Below are positions 35,801 through 45,557 of a stretch of DNA of 64,000 bases, piece by piece. Each line of letters begins with the position of its first letter. Within the stretch, counting starts at the first letter, position 1. The notes beneath the pieces are model-generated. The model did no database searches, was not told where the DNA came from, and saw nothing but the letters and a program-made list of their open reading frames with translations. This DNA is from Tiliqua scincoides (lineage: Eukaryota > Chordata > Lepidosauria > Squamata > Scincidae). The stretch spans positions 217,554,419 to 217,618,418 of the forward strand of contig NC_089822.1 of assembly GCF_035046505.1 (NCBI RefSeq), in the 5' to 3' direction. Both the position numbers and the translations under genes were made by a program.

Positions 35801-38800
35801 CTCCTTGCACTTCTGACGCATATAGGAGGCTTTCTAAGAGGCACTTCTGGTTCCCAGCATCCCCCTCCCCTTGCAGATTTAATTATCTGTGCAAATTATC
35901 CTCGGAAATTTAATTATCCATGGAATTCGATATCTGTGGAGGGGTTGTCTGGGAACAGTTTCTGCATGGATACCAAAGACCCACTGAACAAGGTGCAATT
36001 TAAGTATGTGGGGCCTGCGTTGCTAAGGGCTTAAACAGCCAAAATGTTTTGTAGAAGTAGCTGGCAGTTACAGCCACATTTAGCTGAATTCAGTCAAAGC
36101 TCACCTTCAAATCCTTCAGAGGTATTTCTAAGTATTTCTGTATGGCATAAGACCATATAACTTCAAGATCAGCGAGGACTGCCGTAAGGGAGCCGCCGGG
36201 CCCCGGGTGGAGGTTCAACTGTCCTCGTCGAATAGGCCAATGAACATTGTAACAGTCCAAAGGGTTAACATACAGTGCCTAAAAAGGAAAAAAAATGCAA
36301 CAAATTACCTCTTTCAAAATTTAACATTTAGAAATTTCAGTACAGTTTATTAGTCTGTAATACATGAAAACCAGAACAAAGCAAAAAAAAGCAAGGACAA
36401 ACAACTAATCTAGGTATGCATGGTCAGGTGAGCCAGTGGAAAATATTCTGGACAAGTAGCTTTGAAACAGCTTCATATCTGACCACATATTATCTAAATA
36501 CAGGTTGAGCCTCATTAATGGAATGGGTTCTGTTCCAAGCACTCACCTGGATGGCAAAAAAAACGCACTATAGCAAATCAATTTAAAAAACAAAGTTTCT
36601 TTGCTCTGGTGATTTAAAAACAGCCTTGCTGACCTTTGTGATATAAGATAAGAATCATTAAGAAGACAATCCATCAATCAGTCCTCCTTTAAGAGCTTAG
36701 AAAGGAACTTCACTCAGTCCCTCCCTTCACCAACGCAAAGGGATCACCTTTCTTTCAAGTGCTCAGGGGGGAGGGAGGAGTCCCCTGGAGAGAGAAGGAT
36801 TGATGGACTGTCAGCCAGCTGCCCTCTCTCTCATTAATGAGGCTATTGTTAAAGTACTGTTCAGTTTTTTAAACTGATTTTAAAGGGATGCATTTTTCCC
36901 CTTCTCCAGGAATCAGCACATTCCTTCTCATTTGCAGTGGCCATTCATGTTGAGTCACATCCGTGTATAAAAAATCCGTGTATAAATAGGCTGGACCTGT
37001 ACACCTTTTAAAAAATATATACAGTTGTGCAACTGTTAAATCACAGATAGAAAGGAGAGCTTACCTCTTCCCCAATGACATACTCCGGGTGATGAGAAGT
37101 GTTTGTCCACTTGGTACCTGAGCTGTGATCTAAAATAGCATGTCGCATCTGTCTATTGTAAGACCGAGCCTAAAAGGCAAATTCAAAACAAGAGAGGAAA
37201 ATATTGCCATGATTATCTTCTAAGCTCATTCTATGAACATTTTCTTTTTCTTCATATGTTATCCCAAGATTTGTGTGCTGCTATTTGCTGAGCAATTTTT
37301 AAAGTTTTTTCCTAAGGAATATATTCCTAAATTGTTCCATTCTATCAAAGAAACAAATTTGAGAGGAATGTTAATCTGTTGTATCAAATACAACAAACAG
37401 TCCGACAGTATCTTCAAGAATACCATCAAGTACTTGTCCATCTGCATATCTAATGTGCTGTAGCCAATCATGTACTCACAAAGCCATATGCTATTTACAT
37501 AAGCTAAACTAAATTGTCTGTACACAAAATAATAAATTAAAACAAAATAGATGTTAATAATGGTAACAGAAACCAATGGGGGGTAGTTTAATCTCTCTGA
37601 ATTTCTCTCGTCTATGACTTGAAAGTTGCCATTCTTTCACAAAACGATTTTAAGGTGAGATTCCAGAGTGAGTTGAGCTAAGTCATTTGCAGATATCACA
37701 CCATTAGACTTCAGTTCAACATATGTTAAGTGACACAAGCCCCTTACAGAAAGCCTTTGGTCCTGCCTGTGTGTTTCTGTATATTATTTAGCCTGCTTTG
37801 TCAATTCAATACCAATAGGAAAGGGTCATATCCACTCCAATTAGATCTTGTTGTCTTAACTGGATCTGCCTAGCAATGTGACATGCTACTCTTTTGCAAT
37901 GTGGACCTTCTGATCTCACTTTATAGCAACATGCCTCTTTGTCCCTTCTTCTTCCTGCTCCTGTGTGTGTGCCCACACACATATGTTTTATATGTTAAAA
38001 AAAAATCAATCACAGTTTATAAATGGGATACCTGATCAGGTGATACTGGTATACGTCTGGCCCCATTTGACATCTTTTTGGACCATATTGCTTGATCAAC
38101 CATTTTAAGACCATTTTGTCTTTGCTCTGTACTTTCAGGTTTCTAAACAAAAACAAACAAGGAATTGCTTTTTTAAATACCTCTCATAGTTCTTATAAAC
38201 TTATATTATTGAAGCCAAAAGCACACTTAAAAATGTCCCTTCACTAAGAATACAAAATACCAGAGAGAAGACATCCAAACTTGCCTTCTCTCTCACATGC
38301 TAGTTTTCTACGTAGATTGTATTGTATTGGCAACCTTCAGTCTTGAAAGACTATGGTATCACGCTCTGAAAGGTGGTTCTGGCACAGCGTCTAGTGTGGC
38401 TGAAAAGGCCAATCCGGGAGTGACAATCCCTTCCACACCGGGAGCAAGTGCAGTCTGTCCCTGGTCTGTCTCCCTGGCTATGGGCCTTCCTTCTTTGCCT
38501 CTTCGCCTCAGACTGTTGGCAAAGTGTCTCTTCAAACTGGGAAAGGCCATGCTGCACAGCCTGCCTCCAAGCGGGCCGCTCAGAGGCCAGGGTTTCCCAC
38601 TTGTTGAGGTCCATCCCTAAGGCCTTCAGATCCCTCTTGCAGATGTCCTTGTATGATGTCCTTGCAGATGTCCTTGTATGATGTCCTTGCAGATGTCCTT
38701 GTACGTAGATGGAAGCTTACTATGTTTAGAGGAACATTCAATGATATGGGCAGCAGTCAGAAATGCTACATGTTTATCATGAGAATTAGACCAAAGGTCA

Positions 38801-41800
38801 TATGTTAAAACATACTAGTACTAAGCATTGTGAAGAGGTAATCAGTGCTAGGTGAGAAATTCAGCAATCCACTGCTAGATTTATAGCATGGTTAATGCCA
38901 TACTCTACATCAGTTTACATATGTAATTGGTGCAGATGATGCAACATAAGCACATTTCTGTAGTGATCAGGTGTAACTGCACAATCCAGGCATACCCTGT
39001 GAGGTATGGACAGCTATGCAAATACAGTATAGCATATAAAAAGAAGCATGAAAAACAATGACATTCAAAAAGACTTACATTGAGCCCTTCTCTTAGAAGC
39101 CAACTGTCCTTATGTGTGGGTTGTCCCTGCTGTTTCTGTCTTCTTGCAATTATGTGAGGAATGCTAACAGGAAGTGTGTCTGTAGCTCTTCCAATCCTTA
39201 AGGTCAGTGAGCCAGGATGTATTACAACAATGAAGTTACTCTGTATTTGCTAAAAATAGTTAAGAAGTCACAGTAAAGTTCTGGACAGATGCTAAAAAAG
39301 TTTAGGTCCCACCTCATTGTCAAATCCTATTTTTTCTTACATTTTAAATTATTGTTAAAGTATGAGCAACAATCAACTAAATACAAAGTTGCAGAAACAT
39401 TTTAATAACACCACTTTCCTTCCCTACCGAAGTGCATCAGCATTAAATGAGTATAAGAAGCAGTTAAAATATCCTGTTATGCAGGATGTTACTTCTCCCA
39501 TGTAAGCTGAACCACTTGCTCCAAGTCTTCAATAACCATCTGCCAGGAATAACTGTCAGAGGCAATTGAGAACTAAGCAGAGGCGCTCTGTAGCATACAG
39601 AGATCAGATCGCTGAACCAACACATCAGGTTCCTTCCATACTCCAAACTCCAATAGATGGGATACAACTTCAATCAGATACCACTGCTGAACTCCAAGAC
39701 CAACAGTATATAGGTCAGTAGGTTTCACAGTGATATAAAACAAAAATTAAATCTCGTTTTCTACATGTAGTACAGGAATTTTAAAGCTTATACAGCATGG
39801 ACATTTAGTAATACATACACACTGAACCACCAGTAATTTGCCCCCAACAGGAAAGTACTTCACTTCTATACCATTTGCTCTGCCAATTCAAGGCTACTCT
39901 CCCATAAAGTACAAAAGTGTAAAACATAAGTTTCTGCTGGAATAAATTCCTACTGCTGGCAAATGAAGGAGCAAAAACACATCCTAAGACTAAATATGTT
40001 ATATATAACATATTTAAATAAATTTATAAATATAAATAAGTTTATAAATATATAGATAAATGCTATATTTATAAGTTCCTGTAGCAGTAGGTACATCTCA
40101 GAAAAGGATTTATTTGGTTTTCTAACAAATGCACTATCTCAAACAGGGCCATTTCAAGACTCTATCGCAAGTTCAGAAACTGTGGTTCTGCATCTGTTCT
40201 TGCCACACGATCTGGGGGCACAAACCCCCCACACGGCAATGCCATATAGTGCAAGGAGGTATTTTCAAGGACCATGAGAGGGGGGTGAAGGTGGTAAGAA
40301 CATAAGAACAGCCCCACTGGATCAGGCCATAGGCCCATCTAGTCCAGCTTCCTGTATCTCACAGCAGCCCACCAAATGCCCCAGGGAGCACACCAGATAA
40401 CAACAGACCTGCATCCTGTTGCCCTCCCTTGCATCTGACATAGCCCATTTCTAAAATCAGGAGGTTGCACATACACATCATGGCTTGTAACCTGTAATGG
40501 ATTTTTCCTCCAGAAACTTGTCCAGTCCCCTTTTAAAGGCATCTAGGCCAGATGCCGTCATCACATCCTGTGGCAAGGAGTTCCACAGACCAACTGGTAA
40601 TTTGTGCCTGGCCTGGGTCCATGACCAAAAAGGGGGCCCAAGTTGCCAAAGGAGGTGATGCAGAAATTATATGCTGGGCTGAAGAATGCATACATGATAC
40701 TCCTTAAGCCAGCGTTTCTCAAACTGTAGGTCAGCACCCACTTGGTGGGTTATGAGCCAATTTCAGGTGGGTCTCCATTCATTTCAGTGTGCATTTTATT
40801 TTTAATTGCAGGGGGTATCTGGAGGGCTGGGGAAGAAGGCAGCTTCTGCTTGGGGATGGTCCCTGTTTGGGGCCCTTCCTGAGGCCTCAAGGGTTAAGTC
40901 ACAATGATTCTCCTCCCATAGCCCTTTAGCTAGCATCCTAGGCAGCCACTGTTGGAGACACAACCTACTACCTCTCCTTCTGCCCTCATCATGTGCCTCC
41001 TGTCAGTTATATAGGCTGCTTCCTTCTCTAGCCCCGCCCCTTCCCTACTTGGGAGGACATAAAATACCCCAGCTGCTCTTCCTGGTGTTGCCTCCCTTGT
41101 CTCTCTTTCTCCTTCCTGACTGCTTACTGGGTCAGGTCTTTCTGGCCTCCCACCTTCTCCCTGACAGTAGGTGTTCCAGTCAGGGAGAAGTGCCCTGTCA
41201 GCAGGTCTCTCCCCAGGAGAGGGGATGTGGGAGGTTGTTGGGCAGACTTGCCTGCACTGGGTGGCTCTTTTTCTTGCCTGGCCAAGCTGCATTCTCCTTG
41301 TGTCTCCTTAGCCACCTTACAAGGTAAGTCTGGGTCTGTCAGGGAGGAGGGCACCCCAACATGTATGGAATGGACTACCATGGAATGTGGCTGCATTTGG
41401 GCAAATGTTACAGATCTATACTTTTAACAGGCTACTATGTATATCCTTTTAACAACTCTAGTCAATGGGGCTTACTCCTGGGTAACTGGATAGGATTGCA
41501 GCTTTTGGGATGTTCAGGGAATTTTTTTAACGGATCAGCAACTGCTTGGGAGGGCTAGGAGAGTGGTTCCTTATTTCAGGCTGCAATCCTAACCACACTT
41601 TCCTGAGAGTAAGCCCCATTGAACAAAATAGAACTTGCTTCTGAGTAGACCTGGTTAGGATTATGCCCTTAAATATATAAACTTATACTTACTGCAAACT
41701 TTTAATTAATTGATTTGATTTTGTCACATGGGGGTGTTAAAAATGTTCCTGCTTGATGATGTCACTTTCAGCCATGACCACTTCCAGTAGGTCCCAACAA

Positions 41801-42853
41801 ACAGTCATTCTAAAAAGTGGGTCTGGGTGCTAAAATGTTTGACAACCACTGTCTTAAGAGATATCTGCCCAACGGTGCATATATGCAACAGGAACCAAAT
41901 GTGTGCAACTGTGGGTCGGGGAAATGAATAGAGTGTCAAACCTGGAAGGAAACTGTCCACCTACAGTAGCTTTATGGCCTGTGGATCTGCTTACCATGAA
42001 GCATATAGGAGCTCAGGAACACAGTTGTGGGGCTACAGCTGCTGCCGATGTTTTGGTACGCACAGGACAGTGTCCATTCTAGTGTGAGCCTAAATACGAA
42101 GATGCTACTTTTCTGCAGTGATACTCTATACATATTTACAAGATCAGTGATTTTCAACCTTTGCCATCTCACGGCAGGGCACTAACAGCCCAATCCTATC
42201 CACACTTTCCTGGGAGTAAGCCCCATTGACTCTAATGGGACTTACTTCTGAGCAGACATGCCTAGGATGGGGCTCTAAAATGGTCAAGGCACATCGGTTT
42301 TTTGACAGATGACAAGGCATACTGTGCTGCCAATGGGGAGGTTCACGTCCCCCAGGGGCCCTACTAATAAATGACCCTCTGCCCAATTCTTGTGGCACAC
42401 CTGGGGGGGGGCCGTTCGCGGCACACCAGCGTGCCACGGTGCAGTGGCTGGAAATGGCTGTTTCAGAGGGACATGTGCCTGTTTCCCTTGTCACTGCAGG
42501 TAACTGCTGATGCTGTGCAGGAGGGGAGACTTGGGCTCTGCGGGGCAGACCTGAGCTCCAGGGCCTTACCTAGCTGTGGCCACCCGCCTGCTTGCGCCCC
42601 GCTTCCCTCGCCGCCCTGGGAAGGGCCAGAGCAGCGAAGGCTGCCCCACGCGCTGGGGCTTCCCGATCTCGCCTCTCAGCGCCCCGCTGCCCGGGCCCGT
42701 GGCCGGAGCAGCCCTCACCTCCTGCAGGGACTCGGGCACCGCGGCGGGGACGATGGGCCTCTTGGCGCCGCGCTGCTCCCGCTCCCTGTCGCGCTCCTTG
42801 TCCCTCCCGTTCTCCGCCGCCGCCGCCGCCTCCCCCTTCTCCGCCTGGGTCAT
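23842..42853 (-). CDS. ACTR8: Actin-related protein 8, INO80 complex subunit
   Basis: Nuclear actin-fold protein of the INO80 chromatin-remodelling complex that helps bind nucleosomes. Thirteen coding exons (minus strand): 42719-42853, 39079-39249, 38032-38142, 37065-37169, 36105-36278, 34191-34284, 32848-32980, 32344-32497, 31376-31471, 30846-30986, 25280-25544, 24494-24657 and 23842-23985. They total 1887 nt, or 628 residues; human has 624. Recognised stretches are FIVVIHPGSLTLRIGRATD (phosphate-1 region), VVDVGDQKTSVCCVEDG (phosphate-2 region), SILVVGGGLMFHKAQEFL (adenosine region) and the conserved C-terminus GVRMLRERAAFVW. Exon 1 has a five-Ala run absent from human. Exon 11, the acidic/Ser insert, is the least conserved. 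The start has A at -3 and matches the family start MTQAEKG. Confidence 0.97.
24713..25069. mobile_element. hAT non-autonomous element in ACTR8 intron 11
   Basis: Inverse copy of the 16680-17033 family. It starts CAGTGGTTCTCACATATTTA and ends TCTGAGGAACACTG. ATTTAAAT flanks it at 24705-24712 and 25070-25077, an exact 8-bp target duplication. It sits 56 bp from ACTR8 exon 12. Confidence 0.85.
25774..25875. repeat. Palindromic AATCCTA repeat with a duplicated left half
   Basis: The left half (CAATCCTATACACACTTACC...AAGTAAGT) occurs twice in a row before the single right half that ends GAGTAGACATGCCC. Confidence 0.65.
26165..26790 (+). mobile_element. L1/Tx1-clade LINE 3' end
   Basis: Translations give ATLTHMLWSCPVIVSFWDEI and VAKRLILLHWKD, typical of the end of L1-clade ORF2. 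The tail is AATACAATAAAATTTAAGG. The upstream part (near LLNDLARNLDVGD) is separated by a stop. It is antisense to ACTR8, in intron 10. Confidence 0.8.
26797..26986 (+). mobile_element. tRNA-headed SINE
   Basis: It has the A-box-like GGGGCTGCAGCTCAATGGCA, the B-box-like CAGGTTCAGTAACTGG, and a body ending in CTGACTCAGAATAAGGTGGG and TTCCTATG. It is inserted directly after the L1 tail. Confidence 0.8.
27130..27330 (+). repeat. Dispersed repeat, family unknown
   Basis: AGGCTCACACTAGAATGGA followed by CCAAAACGTACA and CTGTAGTCCTACAGCTGTG recurs inverted at about 41950-42115. The two copies share no terminal features that would name a family. Confidence 0.5.
27505..27675 (+). mobile_element. CORE/MIR-type SINE, 3' half
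   Basis: It contains the MIR-like core GTGACCTTGGGCCAGTCACT, then CTCATAGGGTTGTTGTGAGG and the tail AGGGCGGTATAAAAATGTG with AATA repeats. Confidence 0.75.
27681..27866 (+). mobile_element. CR1 3' end of an avian-like subfamily
   Basis: It translates partly as a CR1 C-terminus. It ends GGTTGGGCTAGATGACCTAT then CCAACTCTATGATTCTT, the classic CR1 terminus with TCTATGAT repeats. It differs from the ATGTTCTT subfamily next to it. Confidence 0.75.
28098..30442 (+). mobile_element. CR1 LINE with open 706-codon reverse transcriptase ORF
   Basis: 5'-truncated CR1 in ACTR8 intron 10, antisense to the gene. An uninterrupted frame (28120-30240) encodes the linker after the endonuclease, then the reverse transcriptase: [40 protein letters not shown] (about residue 344), [14 protein letters not shown] and the catalytic FADDTKLF (about residue 433). 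The CR1 C-terminal domain [20 protein letters not shown] follows. The 3' UTR ends in TTCTTATG repeats. The endonuclease domain and promoter are absent, and the Met at 28120 is just the first in a frame open further upstream. It looks young. Confidence 0.95.
32244..32330. repeat. Palindromic ~80-bp AATCCTA repeat
   Basis: It contains TCTACTCAGAAGTAAGTTCT and, inversely, GCTTACTCTCAGGAAAGTGT. It ends 14 bp from the donor of ACTR8 exon 8 (32344). Confidence 0.6.
33257..33601 (-). mobile_element. Short copy of the zinc-finger LINE (copy B)
   Basis: It has the same sequence as the 3' half of copy A (116-733), 345 bp long. The 12-mer ATTTTAATATAT flanks it at 33245-33256 and 33602-33613, a clean target duplication. 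It lies in ACTR8 intron 6 in the sense orientation. Confidence 0.85.
35636..35990. mobile_element. Tigger-type element
   Basis: GGGCCCTCCTTATCTGTGGG at one end and ATATCTGTGGAGGGGTTGTC near the other resemble Tigger2-like termini. The interior contains the fold-back pieces GCACCTGCAGATCTGACTCA and GAGTCCACATCTGGAG. Confidence 0.5.
36501..36999. mobile_element. Tigger-like non-autonomous element, 499 bp
   Basis: Bounded by TA at 36499-36500 and 37000-37001, with ends CAGGTTGAGCC and GGCTGGACCTG. It is the uninterrupted relative of 1717-2772 and sits between ACTR8 exons 4 and 5. Confidence 0.75.
38318..38701 (-). mobile_element. Short copy of the zinc-finger LINE (copy C)
   Basis: Near-identical to copy B. 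TACGTAGAT flanks it at 38309-38317 and 38702-38710 (9-bp target duplication). At its 5' end a 25-bp unit (GCAGATGTCCTTGTAT...) is repeated about 2.6 times (38639-38703). It lies in ACTR8 intron 2. Confidence 0.87.
40295..40594 (-). mobile_element. CR1 3' end fragment
   Basis: It covers the tail repeat, the 3' UTR and the last codons of the CR1 C-terminus (reverse of LPQDV and [13 protein letters not shown]-like codons). It lies in ACTR8 intron 1. Confidence 0.85.
40710..41851. mobile_element. hAT element of the 16680 family carrying later inserts
   Basis: The ends are CAGCGTTTCTCAAACTG and TGTTTGACAACCACTG. The flanks CCTTAAGC and TCTTAAGA match at 6 of 8. Compared with the 354-bp copy at 16680, about 550 bp of GC-rich DNA (about 40812-41365) and a stretch holding an AATCCTA repeat (about 41578-41665) are extra. 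Confidence 0.75.
41950..42115 (-). repeat. Dispersed repeat, inverse of 27130-27330
   Basis: It shares GTCCATTCTAGTGTGAGCCT and the CTTACCATGAAG segment with the other copy, in inverse orientation. Family unknown. Confidence 0.5.
42188..42276. repeat. Palindromic ~80-bp AATCCTA repeat
   Basis: A good copy: CCCAATCCTATCCACACTTT on the left, GGGACTTACTTCTGAGCAGA then CATGCCTAGGAT on the right. It lies in ACTR8 intron 1, about 450 bp from exon 1. Confidence 0.75.
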
Positions 42854-43000
42854 GCTCGCCCCGCGTCCCCGCTCACCGGGCCCGCCTGCCTGCCTGCCCG
42901 GGAGGAGGCCTCAGGCCGCGGCGCCAGCGCTGGCGGCTCCTCCCCGAAAAGGAGGTAGCAACAAGCCGCCCGCCCCCTCCGAGCAGCCAGGCAGCCGCTT
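42570..43000 (-). promoter_or_regulatory. CpG-rich ACTR8 promoter region
   Basis: GC- and CpG-rich block covering ACTR8 exon 1 and its upstream side, in an otherwise AT-rich window. GC-box-like CCGCCCGCCCCCTCC lies at about 42967-42981, upstream of the start codon. No TATA box was seen. This is typical of a housekeeping promoter. Confidence 0.75.
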
Positions 43001-43027
43001 CCCTCCCTGGGCTGGAAAAGCGCCCAG

Positions 43028-43266
43028 GCTGCACTCCTAGCCACATTTACCTGGGAGCAAGCCCCCTTGACTCCGATGGTACTTACTTCTGAGTAGGCAT
43101 GCCTGGGATGGGGCTCTGAGGCTGCAATCCTAGCCACACTCACCTGGGAGCAAGCCCCCTTGACTATAATGGAACTTACTTCTGAGTAGGCATGCTTAGG
43201 GTGGGGCTCTCAGGCTGCAATCCTATCTACGCCTTCCTGGGAGCAAGCCCCCTTGACTACATTGGC
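43028..43266. repeat. Three palindromic AATCCTA repeats in tandem
   Basis: GCTGCA(C/A)TCCTA starts each unit (about 43028, 43122 and 43214). The first two have right halves ending GAGTAGGCATGC and the third is cut short. The array abuts the CpG-rich block upstream of ACTR8. Confidence 0.75.
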
Positions 43267-43288
43267 TGTTCCCCCCCCCCTCACAACA

Positions 43289-43677
43289 CCAGAACCAGCG
43301 GACAGCCACTAAAATTGATTGTTGGGAAGAGTTAGGACAGACAAAAAGAAAATATTTCTTTACTCAGCGTGTAGTTAGTCTGTGCAACTCCTTGCCACAG
43401 GATGTGGTGATTGCCTCTAGCCTGGATGCCTTTAAAGTGTGACTGGACAAATTATTGGAGAAAAAGTTGATCATAAGTTACAAGCCACAATGGGTATGTG
43501 TAACATCCTGATTTTAGAAGCAGGCTACCTCAGAATGCCAGATGCCAGGGAGGGCACCAGCATGCAGGTCTCTTGTCTAGTGTGCTCCAGGAGGCATCTG
43601 GTGGGCCACTGTGAGATACAGGAGGCTGGAGTAGTTGGGCTTTTGGCCTGATCCAGCCGGGCTTTTCATGTTCTTAT
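43289..43677 (+). mobile_element. CR1 3' end, diverged
   Basis: It encodes remnants of the C-terminus (TRTSGQPLKL, KKKIFLYSAC-type frames) followed by the 3' UTR and GTTCTTATAAG. It is more diverged than the other plus-strand copies. Confidence 0.8.
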
Positions 43678-43922
43678 AAGCCACCTTGAGTCCTCTTGGG
43701 GAGAAAGGTGGGGTAAAAATGCCCATACTGTGCATGTCATCCCCCCCTCCATCATTTCATCCTCACAACACTCCTGTAAGGCAAGCCAGTCTGAGGGAAC
43801 GCTTGGTGACAGGCAGCCAGTGTTTCCTGGCTGCACAGATCTTTGAGCCCAGGGCCAAGTTAACACTCCAACTGCTATACTGGCTCATATTTTCATTCCG
43901 TCCTGCTGTTTGTCTATACTTG

Positions 43923-44291
43923 CAATGGTTTCCAAACATTTTAGCACCAGGACCCACTTTTTAAAACACTCTGTCAGGACCCACCAAGGTTTATCAGACT
44001 TTAAAAAGGAGATATTACTTATATAAATAATTTTATTTATAAGTATAAGAAGCCCTCAAACTTGCTCTCTCTATTTACACATGCTTGCAAATGGTAGGAG
44101 CTCAACTCCTTGCAGGTCGGTTAGCAGCTATCTTGCAAATTGCAGGAGCTGAGCTTTTTGCAGGGTAAGCAGTAGCTACAATTTATGGTTTTTCAATAGC
44201 ATCAGGGCTTGAGGCAGCTGGCTATCTGATCTTTCCATCACCCTTTTATGGTCCACCAAAAATCAGGTCAAACGCAGTTTGGGAACCACTG
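43923..44291. mobile_element. hAT non-autonomous element
   Basis: It runs from CAATGGTTTCCAAACATTTT to CAGTTTGGGAACCACTG. The interior CACCAGGACCCACTTTTTA links it to the 24713 family. The right flank GTCTATAG resembles TCTATACT on the left. Confidence 0.65.
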
Positions 44292-44294
44292 GTC

Positions 44295-45354
44295 TATAGC
44301 ATATACAGTATGCAGGAATTGCGTGGTGTTATTGTTTTTAATTAGCAGGGAGAAAAAAATCTGTAGCTTCATATTTGGCTGCATCTTACTGAGTCAGATT
44401 ACTGGCCTACTTTAACCCCTCTGACAGCAGCTTCCCGTCTTTGGCACAAATCTCTCAACAATTCTACTTGAGATTCTTTAGGTGGAGAGGCAGGGGACTG
44501 TTTGCATGTGCTTTACCCAGAGTTCTAGCCACCTCGTGTAGGATAGGGAAAGCTTTGTTGCACAGACACAAACCAGAACTGTGTAGTAAAACCAAGAGCG
44601 GCTTACATTTTTGAGATGAAAAAAATTAACAGAAGACCACTTCAAAGGTTACAAAACTGGCAGAGGCATTCAATAATGCAGTTATGTCAACCATTGCTAT
44701 TTATTTCATGCCACAGCCACATGACGCTTCCTGTAATGATAGCAAGATCTAAAGTGTTCCATGAGCTTATATGACATGGGGAGGAAGGCAGGATAGTGTG
44801 GTTTCAACCCTGAGAAAGTTTTAGGGCTCTTCAGAAACATTAGAATACACAAATTTATAGTTATTTCTTTTTACACAGGATTGAGTTTTCTTCACCCTTT
44901 TCTCTTCTATCTTGTGACATGAAGATCTTGTGACACATGAGGGTATTTGGAGGGGAAGAGTTATGTGCTCACCCAGTTCCCACATTAATAAGAAAATGGA
45001 GTAGGAATCTGTGTTTTCTACATATTTTTCTGCTCTTAAGCAAGCTTCACAAAGAGGTGGAAGTCCAGACAAGCCCCTGCAGCACCCTTAGCAACGCAAT
45101 CCTGGGGACATGTACTTTGCCTTGGATGTGATACTCAGCTTCTTCTCCTTCTGAACTCTTGTATTCTATAATTCATTATTAAAATTTCAGAAATCATGTA
45201 CATAAAAATATTAAGTATGGTCTTATAATTTTTAAAAAAGTTTCCAAGTCAATATTTTTGCAAAGCCATATATTTCTCATAACTTTACAGCGACATCAAA
45301 GTGTTCACAAACTATACAAAAAAGGCTTAAAACAGACAATAAACAGGAGCATTT
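44295..45354. other. Intergenic and possible SELENOK 3' end
   Basis: AT-rich DNA between ACTR8 and SELENOK. An AATAAA on the minus strand at 44700-44705 could be a distal SELENOK polyadenylation signal. An ATTAAA overlapping the foot of the SECIS (about 45350-45357) is a less likely one. Confidence 0.3.
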
Positions 45355-45440
45355 AATTTAATAGAACTGCATTTCAGTTATACTGGATCCTCAAAAGGGA
45401 ATTCCCAGCACAACTTCATTATTCTGTTAATTCACAGAGC
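45355..45440 (-). promoter_or_regulatory. SELENOK: SECIS element in the SELENOK 3' UTR
   Basis: On the minus strand: the ATGA quartet (45419-45416), a helix of 11 uninterrupted pairs (AGTTGTGCTGG with CCAGTATAACT, two of them G-U), unpaired AA in the apical loop (45403-45402), and GA (45375-45374) closing the quartet. A small TCC/GGA stem in the loop fits a form 2 SECIS. A lower helix pairs AATTAACAGAAT with the stretch after the GA. It recruits SBP2 and eEFSec to read UGA as Sec. Confidence 0.92.
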
Positions 45441-45535
45441 AGGGAATTACTTAGACATACACATTCACAGTCCTCAGACCTATTTGGTTTATCTTCAGCA
45501 GGTCTTCTTATTCTTGCAAATATGTATGACTGCTT

Positions 45536-45555
45536 GCCTGCTTCTTAAAGCAGGC
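45536..45555 (-). promoter_or_regulatory. 8-bp stem-loop after the SELENOK stop
   Basis: GCCTGCTT, loop TAAG, AAGCAGGC form a perfect stem. In spliced mRNA the stem would begin 11 nt after the UGA-Sec codon and 3 nt after the UAA stop. This resembles the placing of Sec redefinition elements described for other selenoprotein mRNAs; a role here is inferred. Confidence 0.55.
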
Positions 45556-45557
45556 GT

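Noticed and set aside
38639-38703. A CRISPR-like array
   Set aside because: Only 2.6 direct repeats without spacers, in vertebrate DNA at the end of a LINE copy.
40950-41361. Possible lone LTR (TGTTGG...CCAACA) within the hAT at 40710-41851
   Set aside because: The ends are inverse and a TATA-like site is present, but no target duplication was visible and the extra DNA extends beyond these limits.
42371-43143. Several overlapping open frames of 95-195 codons on both strands
   Set aside because: They lie in the CpG-rich ACTR8 start region, where stops are rare by composition. Only the minus-strand ACTR8 exon 1 shows family sequence and a splice donor.
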